This document shows, piece by piece, positions 56,021 to 64,000 of a DNA stretch of 64,000 nucleotides. The stretch lies in the NCBI GenBank assembly GCA_030145845.1, contig JAIXHJ010000003.1:28426-92425 (forward strand), written 5' to 3'. The notes under the pieces are model-generated. The model was not told the DNA's origin, made no database searches, and was given only the letters and a program-made list of their open reading frames with translations. Each line of letters starts with the position of its first letter. The first letter of the stretch is position 1. The translations under genes and the position numbers were made by a program. Source of the stretch: Pseudomonadota bacterium. Lineage in GTDB: Bacteria; Pseudomonadota; Gammaproteobacteria; Pseudomonadales; Oceanobacteraceae.

Positions 56021-57523
56021 TTACAACGATTCCACAAATTTAATCAGCGCCTGACGCTCCGTTTTTGTCAGGTGAATAAAGTTTTGTCTGACGGCAGTGG
56101 CTTCACCGCCATGCCATAAAATGGCTTCTTCAATACTGCGTGCACGGCCATCATGCAGATAACTGTTGCTGCCATTCACGCGTCCCAGCAGGCCGGCTCC
56201 CCATAAAGGTGGCGTACGCCATTCGCTGCCGCTGGCGAGAAAATCCGGGCGCTTATCTGCCAGGCCGGCACCCATGTCGTGCAGCAGCAGATCGCTGTAA
56301 GGCCAGATTTTCTGGTTCGCCAGATGCGGGAATTCTGCGCTGTCGCCGGTGGTATACGACGGCTGGTGGCAGGTCTGGCAGCCACTCTGATAAAACAGGG
56401 TGCGCCCCTGATGGACCTGCGGATCTGAGGCATCCCGCCGTTCTGGTACGGCAAGGTTGCGGCTGAAATCGGTCACCAGTTGCATCAGCGCGGCGGGTAA
56501 TTCAAAACCGGGTTCACCATTGCCATTGATCTGGCGTGCACAGGCCGGCTGATTGTCTGTACAGGGCTGTTGCGGAAACAGCGGATTGCTGATGCCGATG
56601 TCGTTGGCAAAGGCGGAAGCAACCACCATGTCCATATTGGGACGGTTGGCTTTTAAGCCGAAACGACCGGGCACGCTTTTCTGCTGAACGGCATCCCAGA
56701 CCTGATTAATACGGCCGGAAATACCGTCGTGATTGCTGTCATCCGGGTCGGCCAGGGCATTAATATCACGTTGCGGAATCAGTTCCAGCAGACCCATGCC
56801 GTGAATGGCCGGGGCATTGCGCAGGCTCATCAGGGTGTGCGGATGCAGCGCACCATACGCCGGATAACGGATATCCACGCTGGGTTGACGTAATTCGGCC
56901 TGCTGGCCATCGGGGTAGGTAAAGGTGCTTTTTTCCCACTCGATATATACATAGGCTTCCGGCGCCACGTCACCCTGTGCGGCAATATTGTCAGGGGTGT
57001 CACGGCGCAGCTGATGAGCCAGGGCAATGGACTGGGTCTGCAGCTGATCACCATAGGTCGGCTCCGGGATAACGCCGAGCGTTTCATCAACGCTCTGCCC
57101 TTTGTCTGCCGGAATACTTAAGCGCAGAAAAACATTAAAGAGTGGTGTGTTGCTGTCGTCCGGCAGGCGACCTTTACCACCACGGATATGGCAGGCGAGG
57201 CAGGCGCGGGCATTGTAAACCGGACCCAGACCGTCGCGGGCGGTGGTGATGGTCGGGGCTTTGACCCAGGGTTGTTCGGCCAGTGCCCGTCCGGCATAAA
57301 AATCAGCTTTCAGTTCCGCCGGCAGGTTATCTGCCATTTTATCCAGTGCAGGAAAAGGCAGAATGGAGGTGGTGGTGGCACCGCCGGGTAATAATTCTGC
57401 ATCCTCCGGCGGGGGAACGTCCGTCGCTGTACCGGAACAGCCACCGGTCAGCAGGAAAGCGGACAGGCAGAGGGCAGCAAACCGGGACATGCCCGGTTTG
57501 CTTAAGTACTGCATTTTTTTCAC
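56021..57523 (-). CDS. Di-heme oxidoreductase-type lipoprotein (DUF1111 family)
   Basis: A c-type cytochrome with two heme sites: C-L-A-C-H (about residue 107) and C-Q-T-C-H (about residue 390). The start chosen is the GTG at 57523 (KKMQYLSKPGMSRF); an internal ATG gives a shorter form. The lipobox region is LLTGGC. Motifs DGLGPVYNARAC, LRNAPAIHGMGLLELIP and HDMGAGLADKRPDF match the family. Probably an oxidoreductase partner of the imelysins in periplasmic iron or copper handling. Confidence 0.9.
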   Translation of the reverse strand: MKKMQYLSKPGMSRFAALCLSAFLLTGGCSGTATDVPPPEDAELLPGGATTTSILPFPALDKMADNLPAELKADFYAGRALAEQPWVKAPTITTARDGLGPVYNARACLACHIRGGKGRLPDDSNTPLFNVFLRLSIPADKGQSVDETLGVIPEPTYGDQLQTQSIALAHQLRRDTPDNIAAQGDVAPEAYVYIEWEKSTFTYPDGQQAELRQPSVDIRYPAYGALHPHTLMSLRNAPAIHGMGLLELIPQRDINALADPDDSNHDGISGRINQVWDAVQQKSVPGRFGLKANRPNMDMVVASAFANDIGISNPLFPQQPCTDNQPACARQINGNGEPGFELPAALMQLVTDFSRNLAVPERRDASDPQVHQGRTLFYQSGCQTCHQPSYTTGDSAEFPHLANQKIWPYSDLLLHDMGAGLADKRPDFLASGSEWRTPPLWGAGLLGRVNGSNSYLHDGRARSIEEAILWHGGEATAVRQNFIHLTKTERQALIKFVESL

Positions 57524-57539
57524 AGTGTCGGTCCGCTGC

Positions 57540-59096
57540 TCAGCATTCTGCATCCGGGTTGGATGTATCACACTCAGACGCTTCCGGATCGACCACGTCG
57601 GCATCGATGTCCAGTGCCTCAGCGATATCAGCAATCACCTGTGACTGGGCATTCAGCGAAACAATGGTCTTATACACCGGATTATCGGAATTGCGGTTGG
57701 CATCCATAATCAGCACATCGAACGGCCTACCCTTACGGGCTTCATCATCAATGGCTTCATAATTTTCCTGGGTTGCGGTCAGGGCACTGACCATGGACGC
57801 TGCCAGAGTGGTTTCGCCGGCAGCGGCCAGCAGATCATCCAGACCATAGCCATCAGTAACAGCATGGGTGGTGACATCGACGACACCGTTCAGATCACTG
57901 TCATAACCGGCGTATTCACCGTAGTAGCTGTTGGCGACGCCCAGAGCATCCATCGCAATGTCCCGGTGGGTGTTATCGGAGAAGCAGGAATGCTCGTCTT
58001 CCTGGGAGTTACTGGCGAATGCAATCTGCATACGTTCACCGGCCAGCTCACCTTCAGACAGGGTACCCATACCGGTCAGAATTTCGGTCAGTTTCTGCAG
58101 GGCATCGTCTTCATCGGCAACGCTGGTAAAGGCTTCGCGGTAGTCTGCGCCCTCAGCCCAGCCGTTACGTACGCTGGTCAGGTCATCAACCAGTTTCTTT
58201 GCTGCCACCTTCAGGTACGTCAGACGGCGGTCACCATAGGTTGTTTCATAGAAGTCAGACAGCGGACGTTCACCACCGGCAGCAAACGGATAGGTGGTTC
58301 CGGCCTTGTCACGCACGGCTTCGGTTTTGACGGCTTCATCGCGGTCCGTGCCATCGGTGGTGCCAGCCTCGTCATTCAGATCCTGACCCCAGAGCAGGAA
58401 TTCAATGGCGTGGTAGCCGGCGATGACGTCGTGTTCGTCATCCGCGGTGGCGGTATTGGCCAGCAGATCGGCATCAATGGTGACATTGGTATTGCCGATG
58501 ATGTTGTCTGACGGGTTGCTGTCGGCGTAGGTTTTGTCGATGGCACCGTTACCGTTAATGCCGGCACTGTTGGCGGTCACACCGATCTGGTCGGTATCGA
58601 AGTCGCTGGTGTTGGTCTGTACATAGTCGATCAGCGCTTCACCCAGCGGCCAGGCATTGATATCACCTTCCGGACCATCTTCATTCTCGTAGTTGGTGGA
58701 ATCAATCGGGCTCAGACGGAAACGGTAAACTTCAGACTGACCATACGGTTCACGGGCTACCAGCCAGGCTTTTTTGGCGGCCAGCAGGGCGTCCTGCATG
58801 GCCTGATATTCGGTGGAAACACCCGCGGCGGTCATGGTGATGGTACTGGTTTTGTAAGCTGCCACCGCATTGGCGAAGTTGCTGATGGCGGTCTGCAGGT
58901 CTGCAGCGGTGCTGACCGAGTCACTGTAAACGGCATAGGCAATATCGGCGTTGGTTTCCAGTACCTGCTCAACCGCACTGATGGTGATGCTGCTGTCATC
59001 AGCGTTTACGTCGTCAGAAGAAGAGGAGCTGCCGCCTCCGCAGGCGGTCATCAGGGAAGCAGTGGCAATACAGGCAGCCAGTCGAAGCAGTTTCAT
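57540..59096 (-). CDS. Imelysin-family lipoprotein (IrpA-like), first copy
   Basis: A 518-aa lipoprotein with lipobox LMTAC, a Ser-rich linker and the imelysin fold. The metal motif G-x-H-x-x-E is intact (GYHAIEFLLWGQD). The start at 59096 (MKLLRLAACIATAS) follows AAGGAA. IrpA-like proteins are Fur-controlled in cyanobacteria and in Vibrio/Pseudomonas and are needed for iron acquisition. It is the first gene of the minus-strand imelysin / di-heme / DUF1513 / imelysin operon. Confidence 0.9.
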   Translation of the reverse strand: MKLLRLAACIATASLMTACGGGSSSSSDDVNADDSSITISAVEQVLETNADIAYAVYSDSVSTAADLQTAISNFANAVAAYKTSTITMTAAGVSTEYQAMQDALLAAKKAWLVAREPYGQSEVYRFRLSPIDSTNYENEDGPEGDINAWPLGEALIDYVQTNTSDFDTDQIGVTANSAGINGNGAIDKTYADSNPSDNIIGNTNVTIDADLLANTATADDEHDVIAGYHAIEFLLWGQDLNDEAGTTDGTDRDEAVKTEAVRDKAGTTYPFAAGGERPLSDFYETTYGDRRLTYLKVAAKKLVDDLTSVRNGWAEGADYREAFTSVADEDDALQKLTEILTGMGTLSEGELAGERMQIAFASNSQEDEHSCFSDNTHRDIAMDALGVANSYYGEYAGYDSDLNGVVDVTTHAVTDGYGLDDLLAAAGETTLAASMVSALTATQENYEAIDDEARKGRPFDVLIMDANRNSDNPVYKTIVSLNAQSQVIADIAEALDIDADVVDPEASECDTSNPDAEC

Positions 59097-59193
59097 GAGC
59101 TGTTCCTTTCTTGGGGCGCGGTGCGCCGTCATCAGATTCAGTGCGGTCTGCCCCGTTACGGGTGTCAGACACCTTAAGGATGTGCAAATTAAT

Positions 59194-59214
59194 GTAAATG
59201 CAAATAGTTTTCAA
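59194..59214. promoter_or_regulatory. Fur-box-like site before the imelysin operon
   Basis: The 21 bp read roughly GTAAATGCAAATAGTTTTCAA, a NAT-repeat of the Fur kind overlapping a minus-strand TTGAAA (-35). The -10 is weak (TAATTT-like). The site also lies 111 bp before the divergent MauG gene. Confidence 0.5.
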
Positions 59215-59324
59215 GTGCCTCTTTATTGGCTTATGAGTGTTTTTTCTATCTTTGCCTTGGGCTATGATGCGGCGGTGCTGTCCCCGGGCAGTCGTGTGTC
59301 TGATATGGCTTGCAGGAAACTGAA

Positions 59325-60602
59325 GTGAAATACGTATTCTGGTCTGTTGTGCTGTCTGCTCTGCTGACAGCTTGTGGTGGCAGCTCTTCCGGTGGCTCTT
59401 CTGATGATGGCTCTGCTGATGGTGATACGACGCCGTCGCTGGCGACCAAAACCGCGTTGGGTGAGAGTCTGTTTGAGGACGTTAATCTGTCCGCCAACCG
59501 CTCGCAGTCCTGCTCGACCTGCCATGATCCGCAGCGGGCTTTCACGGACGGACGGACAGACAGCAGTGGCGCTGTCAGGGCGGCATCGCTCGGGGACGAC
59601 GGTACTTCACTGGGGGACCGCAATGCACCGACCGTGACCTATGCCAGCTTCAGCCCGGCCTTCAGCTCCGGTACGCGAAGCCGTTTCAACAGCCAGCAGG
59701 ACGACTATGAAGGTTATCTGGGCGGGCAGTTTCATGATGGCCGCGCTTCTGATCTGGCCGCGCAGGCCGGCGGGCCGCCACTGAATCCGATTGAAATGGG
59801 CATGGCCGATAAAGCCAGTGTGGTCAGCCGGTTGCTGGAAAACAGTGACTATGTGGCGGCGTTTGAGTATCTGTATGGCGACGGCATTTTTGATGATACC
59901 GATGCTGCGTATGAAGCGATGCGTGATGCCATCGGCACTTACGAAGCCACGGATGAATTTGCCACCTTTGACTCAGAATATGACCGCTTTCTGGCGGGTG
60001 ATGAGTCGGTGCAATACAAGTTTATTGCCGGTAAGGCCGGTACCGGGAAATCGCTGTTTTTCTCGCAGCAGTTCACCAACTGCGCGACCTGCCATCAGCT
60101 GAATACGCAGGGCAGCCGGACAGAAACCTTCAGCGGTTACGAGTACCACAATATCGGCGTGCCGGAGAACAGTGAGCTGCGTACCGCCAACAGTGCTGCC
60201 CGTGCGCTGGCCGGCGTCGACAGCAGCGATGCTTACGTCGATACCGGCCTGCAGAACAACAACAGCGCGGTGACCGAAGACAGCGGGAAAGGCAAATTCA
60301 AGGTGCCGACCCTGCGCAACGTGGCGGTCACCGGGCCTTATATGCATAACGGCGTGTTTGAGGATCTGGATACTGTTATCCGCTTTTACGATCATTACCT
60401 GACTGGTTCAGCGAACACCATTAATCCGGAAACCGGCGTGGCCTGGGCAGACCCGGAAATCGCCGACAATATCGCGTATACCGAGCTGCAGGATGGCAGC
60501 CTGCTGACAGATGACGATATCGATGCACTGGTCTGTTTCCTGCGCACCTTAACCGATGCCCGTTATGAAGATCTGCTGCCGGATGATGGTCTCTGTGATT
60601 AA
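59325..60602 (+). CDS. MauG / cytochrome-c-peroxidase-type di-heme lipoprotein
   Basis: A 425-aa protein beginning with GTG at 59325 (KYVFWSVVLSALL, lipobox LLTAC), AGGA seven bases upstream. Two heme sites: CSTCH (about residue 60) and CATCH (about 245). Other conserved parts are LGESLFEDVNLSANRSQSC, FHDGRASDL, PLNPIEMGM and PYMHNGVFEDLDTVIRFYDHY. The family oxidises proteins or small molecules with peroxide. It is divergent from the imelysin operon over a gap with a Fur-like site. Confidence 0.9.
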   Translation: MKYVFWSVVLSALLTACGGSSSGGSSDDGSADGDTTPSLATKTALGESLFEDVNLSANRSQSCSTCHDPQRAFTDGRTDSSGAVRAASLGDDGTSLGDRNAPTVTYASFSPAFSSGTRSRFNSQQDDYEGYLGGQFHDGRASDLAAQAGGPPLNPIEMGMADKASVVSRLLENSDYVAAFEYLYGDGIFDDTDAAYEAMRDAIGTYEATDEFATFDSEYDRFLAGDESVQYKFIAGKAGTGKSLFFSQQFTNCATCHQLNTQGSRTETFSGYEYHNIGVPENSELRTANSAARALAGVDSSDAYVDTGLQNNNSAVTEDSGKGKFKVPTLRNVAVTGPYMHNGVFEDLDTVIRFYDHYLTGSANTINPETGVAWADPEIADNIAYTELQDGSLLTDDDIDALVCFLRTLTDARYEDLLPDDGLCD

Positions 60603-61161
60603 GCGCGGTCTGCTGTTGCTGTCGTTACTGCTGGCCATAGCGCCGGCAGTGGCGGAAGAATATCTGTCGGATGAGGCGTTTTATGCCCAGGCGTTCGGCA
60701 ACCGGGCGGGGCAAGAAAATAAGTCGGCGCTGTGGCTGAAGGCCGGACAGAAAGCGGTTGCGGAGCAGATCTTTGGTCATCCGTGGCAGGGGCTGCGCAT
60801 CCGCTACCGGCAGCTGGGCGCTACCACGGCCTGGATTCTGGATGAGACCGGTAAAGAAAAACCGATCCGCATCGGCGTGATTATCGACGCCGACAGAATC
60901 CGTCAGGTCAGTGTTCTGGCGTTTAATGAATCCCGTGGCTGGGAAGTCCGTTACCCGTTTTTTACTGCTCAGTTTACCGCTGCAGCGCTGGATGATGATC
61001 TGCAGCTGACGACGCCGGTGGATGGTATTACCGGGGCAACCCTGTCGGTACGGGCGGTCACCGGCGTGTCACGCTGGGCGCTGTATCTGAACAGTCTGGT
61101 GAATCAGCATTTACAGACCGCCTCAGATCAGGCAAGTTTGCCCGCATCCTCCGCAGATTGA
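60586..61161 (+). CDS. FMN-binding domain protein, exported
   Basis: A 191-aa protein with a signal peptide (RGLLLLSLLLAIAPAVAEE) and a C-terminal FMN-binding domain of the RnfG/NosR/NqrC type; the flavin-linkage motif is DGITGATLS near residue 147, with Thr in the place that receives covalent FMN from ApbE. The start overlaps the end of the MauG gene; two adjacent ATG are possible. Next is a PepSY-type membrane protein, a pairing that suggests a membrane electron path to the periplasm. Confidence 0.83.
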   Translation: MVSVIKRGLLLLSLLLAIAPAVAEEYLSDEAFYAQAFGNRAGQENKSALWLKAGQKAVAEQIFGHPWQGLRIRYRQLGATTAWILDETGKEKPIRIGVIIDADRIRQVSVLAFNESRGWEVRYPFFTAQFTAAALDDDLQLTTPVDGITGATLSVRAVTGVSRWALYLNSLVNQHLQTASDQASLPASSAD

Positions 61162-61170
61162 TGGTTTCTG

Positions 61171-61911
61171 ATGTTTCAGCGTCTGGCTTTATGGATCAAA
61201 TGGCACCGCCGCGCCGGCCTGCTGGTGGCGCCGGTTCTGGTGATGGTGGCCGTGACCGGCATACTCATCAATCACAGTCAGGGCTTTGGCTGGCCGGCTG
61301 AACCTGTTTATTCCCCGCTGCTCGGCTGGCTGTACGGCATACCTGCACAGAACGTGGAGCAGGGTTTTCACACCACGGATGACCAATGGCTGACCCAGGC
61401 CGGGACGTCAGTCTATCTGCAGGCCCAGCCTTTTACGGATTGTGAGCAGACACTGAGTGGTGCTGTTCACTGGCCGATGGGATATGCACTGCTGTGCGGT
61501 CAGACACTGATTATGATGACAGCCGATGGTCAGCTGATTGAGCACCTGAATGGGTTGCCGGCGCTGGTGTCCTCTCTTGGACTGACGGCGGATGGTGAGC
61601 TGGCACTGAGGTCGGCGCAGCAGGCTTTCCGGCTGGATGAACAGGCCTGGGCATGGCAGCCTGCAGTAACGGAGATTCGCTGGTCGCAGCACCAGCCACT
61701 GCCGGCTGAACTGCATGACGCACTGAATGCACAGCTGCCATTACCGGGGCTGACACTGGAGCGGGTGCTGCTTGATCTGCACAGCGGCCGGCTGTTCGGC
61801 CACTGGGGTGTCTGGCTGGTGGATGCCAGTGCTGTACTGATGCTGTTTCTTGCCCTGAGTGGCAGCCTGACCTGGGGCATCCGCCAGTGGCGGAAACGCC
61901 AGCGTTCCTGA
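61171..61911 (+). CDS. PepSY-associated transmembrane protein
   Basis: A 246-aa protein with helices near both ends (WHRRAGLLVAPVLVMVAVTGILINHS, about 11-36, in part; VWLVDASAVLMLFLALSGSLTWGI, about 212-235) and a periplasmic middle part including the PepSY-like LDLHSGRLFGHWGVW. His residues in the helices (WHRR, INHS, HSGR) could hold heme. Nine bases after the FMN-binding gene. Family members include ferric reductase-like FpvG/PiuB. Confidence 0.83.
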   Translation: MFQRLALWIKWHRRAGLLVAPVLVMVAVTGILINHSQGFGWPAEPVYSPLLGWLYGIPAQNVEQGFHTTDDQWLTQAGTSVYLQAQPFTDCEQTLSGAVHWPMGYALLCGQTLIMMTADGQLIEHLNGLPALVSSLGLTADGELALRSAQQAFRLDEQAWAWQPAVTEIRWSQHQPLPAELHDALNAQLPLPGLTLERVLLDLHSGRLFGHWGVWLVDASAVLMLFLALSGSLTWGIRQWRKRQRS

Positions 61912-61944
61912 TCCGCGCCGCACTGGCAGCCACAGGAGAAAGCG

Positions 61945-62724
61945 ATGAAAGCATTATTGTTTGATATTGACGGTGTGCTTTTTCAGCAGGGCAGAGCCAT
62001 TGCCGGCGCAGCTGACACCCTGCGCTGGGCGCGGCAGCAACAGATTCCTTTCCGCCTGCTGACCAATACCACGTCAAAATCCCGCGCCCGTATCTGTTCT
62101 GACCTGAATGACGGCGGCATAGAGGTTACTGAAGAACTGATCATCACGCCGCCGGTGGCGGCCCGACAGTGGTTGCAACAGGCGCAGATTGAGTGCGTGG
62201 AGCTGTTGGTGCCGGATGGCATCCGGCGTGAATTTGCCGGACTGGAAGGCGCGGCAGCAGAGGCTGTGATCGTCGGTGATATGGGGGCCGGCTTTACCTT
62301 CGCGGCGCTGAATCATGCTTTCCGTACGCTGATGGCCGGCAGCAATATCCGCCTCGTGGCACTGGGGATGACGCGCTATTTTCAGGCGGCGGATGGTCTG
62401 CAGCTGGATGTGGGGCCTTTCGTCAAAGCTCTGGAATATGCCAGCGGCAGAAGCGCGCTGGTGATGGGCAAACCGGCGGCGGACTTTTTTCAGCTGGCAC
62501 TGGATGCACTGCAGACTGCCGCGGAGCACACCCTGATGCTGGGGGATGACCGCATGGGGGATGTGTTTGGCGCCCAGGCCTGTGGCATTCACGGCTGCCT
62601 GGTACGCACCGGTAAATACCGCGCCGGGGATGAGACGGCCGATGAGCAGGGCCGGCAAGCGGAATATCTGCTCGACTCGGTGGCCGGCCTGCCCGCGCTG
62701 TGGGCGCAGCTGAAGCTGTCGTGA
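61945..62724 (+). CDS. HAD-superfamily phosphatase, TIGR01458 / LHPP-like
   Basis: A 259-aa hydrolase with the nucleophile motif LLFDIDGVL (the second Asp as general acid), TNTTSKSR as motif II, a C2-type cap around residues 80-180 and MLGDDRMGDVFGAQACG as motif IV, with K in GKPAADFF. The subclass is that of phospholysine/phosphohistidine phosphatase, but acting on a range of phosphoesters. AGGAG lies before the ATG. Confidence 0.88.
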   Translation: MKALLFDIDGVLFQQGRAIAGAADTLRWARQQQIPFRLLTNTTSKSRARICSDLNDGGIEVTEELIITPPVAARQWLQQAQIECVELLVPDGIRREFAGLEGAAAEAVIVGDMGAGFTFAALNHAFRTLMAGSNIRLVALGMTRYFQAADGLQLDVGPFVKALEYASGRSALVMGKPAADFFQLALDALQTAAEHTLMLGDDRMGDVFGAQACGIHGCLVRTGKYRAGDETADEQGRQAEYLLDSVAGLPALWAQLKLS

Positions 62725-62820
62725 GTGAAAGCACTGGAGCCTGACCGGGGGCAGGGTTACACTGCCGCGCCTGCTTGCCCGCAGACCGTTCAATCCCGGA
62801 AATCCCGTGTTCAGAAGCTC

Positions 62821-63510
62821 ATGAAAGAAACCTCTGTCAGCCGTCTGCGCCGCGCACAACTGGCGCAATCCACCCGCGCTTTTCTGGCCCGCGGCGGCCG
62901 TCTTAAACGTTGCGAGCATTGCCTGTTGGGCGAAGCCCAGTGTATCTGCGGCCAGCGTCCGCAACCGGCGGCTGAACAGCAGGTGGCGTTTTTATTTCTG
63001 ATGTATCAGGGCGAAGTGTATAAGCCGAGCAATACCGGGCGGCTGATTGCGGATGTGGTGGCGGATAACCATGCCTTCCAGTGGCAGCGTACCGAGCACG
63101 ATCCCGCGCTGCTGGCGCTGCTGAATAATCCGGCCTATCAGCCGGTGGTGGTTTTCCCGCACGAATACGCTACTGATGCGTTGTGCATTCATGCGCCGCA
63201 GCAGCTGGCACCGGTGTCCGGCGGGGAGAAAAAACCCTTGTTTGTGATGCTCGACGGCACCTGGCGTGAGGCGCGGAAAATGTTCCGTTCGCCGTATTTG
63301 AAGGACTTGCCTGTGCTGGGTATTCAGCCGCAGCAGGCATCGGCCTATCAGTTGCGGGAAGCCTTCCATGAGCATCAGCTGTGTACCGCTGAGGTGGGGA
63401 TCGAAGTGCTGAAACTGGCCGGGGAAGACGCCACAGCGGCGGCACTGGCAGAATATTTTGCCCTGTTCCGCCAGCGTTATCTGGCGGGGAAAGCAAACCG
63501 TTCCCGGTAA
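62821..63510 (+). CDS. DTW-domain tRNA-uridine aminocarboxypropyltransferase
   Basis: The TDD/DTW domain proteins TapT and TuaA put an acp group on U47 of tRNA. The name-giving D-T-W motif is present as LDGTWREARKM (about residue 145). Four Cys in the N-terminus (CEHCLLGEAQCIC) likely bind zinc. The ATG at 62821 gives 229 aa; a GTG at 62725 would extend it, but the extension looks unlike the family. Confidence 0.85.
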   Translation: MKETSVSRLRRAQLAQSTRAFLARGGRLKRCEHCLLGEAQCICGQRPQPAAEQQVAFLFLMYQGEVYKPSNTGRLIADVVADNHAFQWQRTEHDPALLALLNNPAYQPVVVFPHEYATDALCIHAPQQLAPVSGGEKKPLFVMLDGTWREARKMFRSPYLKDLPVLGIQPQQASAYQLREAFHEHQLCTAEVGIEVLKLAGEDATAAALAEYFALFRQRYLAGKANRSR

Positions 63511-63664
63511 GCCTCTGAGTCAGCCTGCGCCGCGTCCGCAGCGGGTAACCCGGAAATCCTCAGCAGCATTCCTGCTCTATCTGCCATAACAGGTCATGCA
63601 GAGGCTGATCATGGTGCCGGTGTCACTACCGGCTTACAAAGGCGGCAATCTGCCGGGCTGCGGT

Positions 63665-64000
63665 TCAGTAGTCGCGCACTTTGCCACGCATATTTTTGAC
63701 ATTACTGCGCTGGGTTTTCCTGTCCATGCGTTTCTTCTGTGACGAACGGGTCGGCCGGGTGGCGATGCGTTTCGCCTGTACTTTATTCACGCTCTGAATC
63801 AGTTGCTGCAGACGCAGCAGCGCATCCTGACGGTTCTGTTCCTGAGTACGGTACTGCTGGGCCTTGATAACAATCACACCCTCGCGGGTGAGGCGCTGAT
63901 CGCGCAGGGCGAGCAGCTTTTCCTTGTAAAAATCAGGCAGGGAAGAGGCTCTGACATCAAAGCGCAGGTGGATGGCCGACGAGACTTTATTGACGTTCTG
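63665..64000 (-). CDS. arfB: Alternative ribosome-rescue factor ArfB, C-terminal part (runs off the window)
   Basis: The gene starts beyond base 64000; 111 codons plus stop are seen. The first codon in the window is CAG, the Gln expected to complete the GGQ catalytic motif, followed by NVNKVSSAIHLRFDVRASSLP as in the family (in part). The tail is rich in Lys/Arg (RMDRKTQRSNVKNMRGKVRD), the segment that sits in the empty mRNA channel. ArfB frees ribosomes stalled on non-stop mRNA. The GG of the motif is outside the window. Confidence 0.9.
   Translation of the reverse strand, partial: QNVNKVSSAIHLRFDVRASSLPDFYKEKLLALRDQRLTREGVIVIKAQQYRTQEQNRQDALLRLQQLIQSVNKVQAKRIATRPTRSSQKKRMDRKTQRSNVKNMRGKVRDY

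Overview
The window reads as a chromosomal segment of a gammaproteobacterium at the border between Pseudomonadales and marine Oceanospirillales. This rests on gene order and protein likeness only, since there is no rRNA or tRNA gene to place it. Two long stretches follow the Pseudomonas layout: queG / nnr-tsaE-amiB-mutL-miaA-hfq-hflX-hflK-hflC-DUF2065-hisZ-purA (1-13.4 kb) and dksA-gluQ-(58-aa protein)-cbrA-cbrB-sRNA-pcnB-folK-panB-panC-panD-pgi (28.6-41.9 kb, minus strand). Base composition is mostly GC-rich. I see no insertion sequence, phage gene or CRISPR array.

Layout. 0-13.4 kb: tRNA modification (queG partial, tsaE, miaA), wall amidase, mismatch repair, Hfq, HflX and HflKC, hisZ and purA. 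13.4-15.7 kb: an unrecognised, visibly AT-richer two-gene cassette bracketed by two identical 29-nt terminator copies. 15.7-18.8 kb: LysR regulator with glutathione-dependent formaldehyde oxidation (frmA, fghA). 18.8-24.6 kb: a five-gene minus-strand operon (flavin monooxygenase, BASS-type carrier, epimerase, SDR, TSUP carrier) divergent from an AraC regulator. 24.7-25.5 kb: an orphan membrane-anchored protein. 25.6-28.5 kb: methionine salvage mtnABDC. 28.6-34.7 kb: pgi, pantothenate synthesis, folK and pcnB. 34.7-40.4 kb: CbrA/CbrB and a 1.2-kb gene-free region. 40.5-44.6 kb: gluQ, dksA, an aminotransferase, sfsA and a Rieske protein. 44.6-46.6 kb: heme-type ABC importer and an iron-type sRNA candidate. 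46.6-52.4 kb: cyclic-nucleotide-domain protein, pentapeptide protein, DNA polymerase II, CorA-like transporter and DUF389 protein. 52.5-61.9 kb: porin plus an imelysin / di-heme / DUF1513 / MauG / FMN-binding / PepSY locus. 61.9-64 kb: HAD phosphatase, DTW-domain protein and arfB (partial).

Regulatory highlights. The cbrB-pcnB gap (34746-35954, minus strand) carries two copies of the same arrangement: GTTAC/GTAAC upstream sites, an IHF-like site, a -24/-12 sigma-54 promoter, and then a short transcript unit rich in AAnAAnAA Hfq/Crc-type motifs that ends in a hairpin. The most economical reading is two tandem CrcZ-type decoy RNAs under CbrB control. At 46.4-46.5 kb, next to the heme importer, a Fur-box-like promoter with ideal spacing drives a stretch of about 118 nt that ends in a strong terminator, which is the layout of a RyhB/PrrF-type RNA. 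With hfq also in the window, the segment holds an RNA chaperone and up to three candidate client RNAs.

Starts were moved from the longest open frame wherever a ribosome binding site or family length argued for it. Each such choice is stated in the entry.
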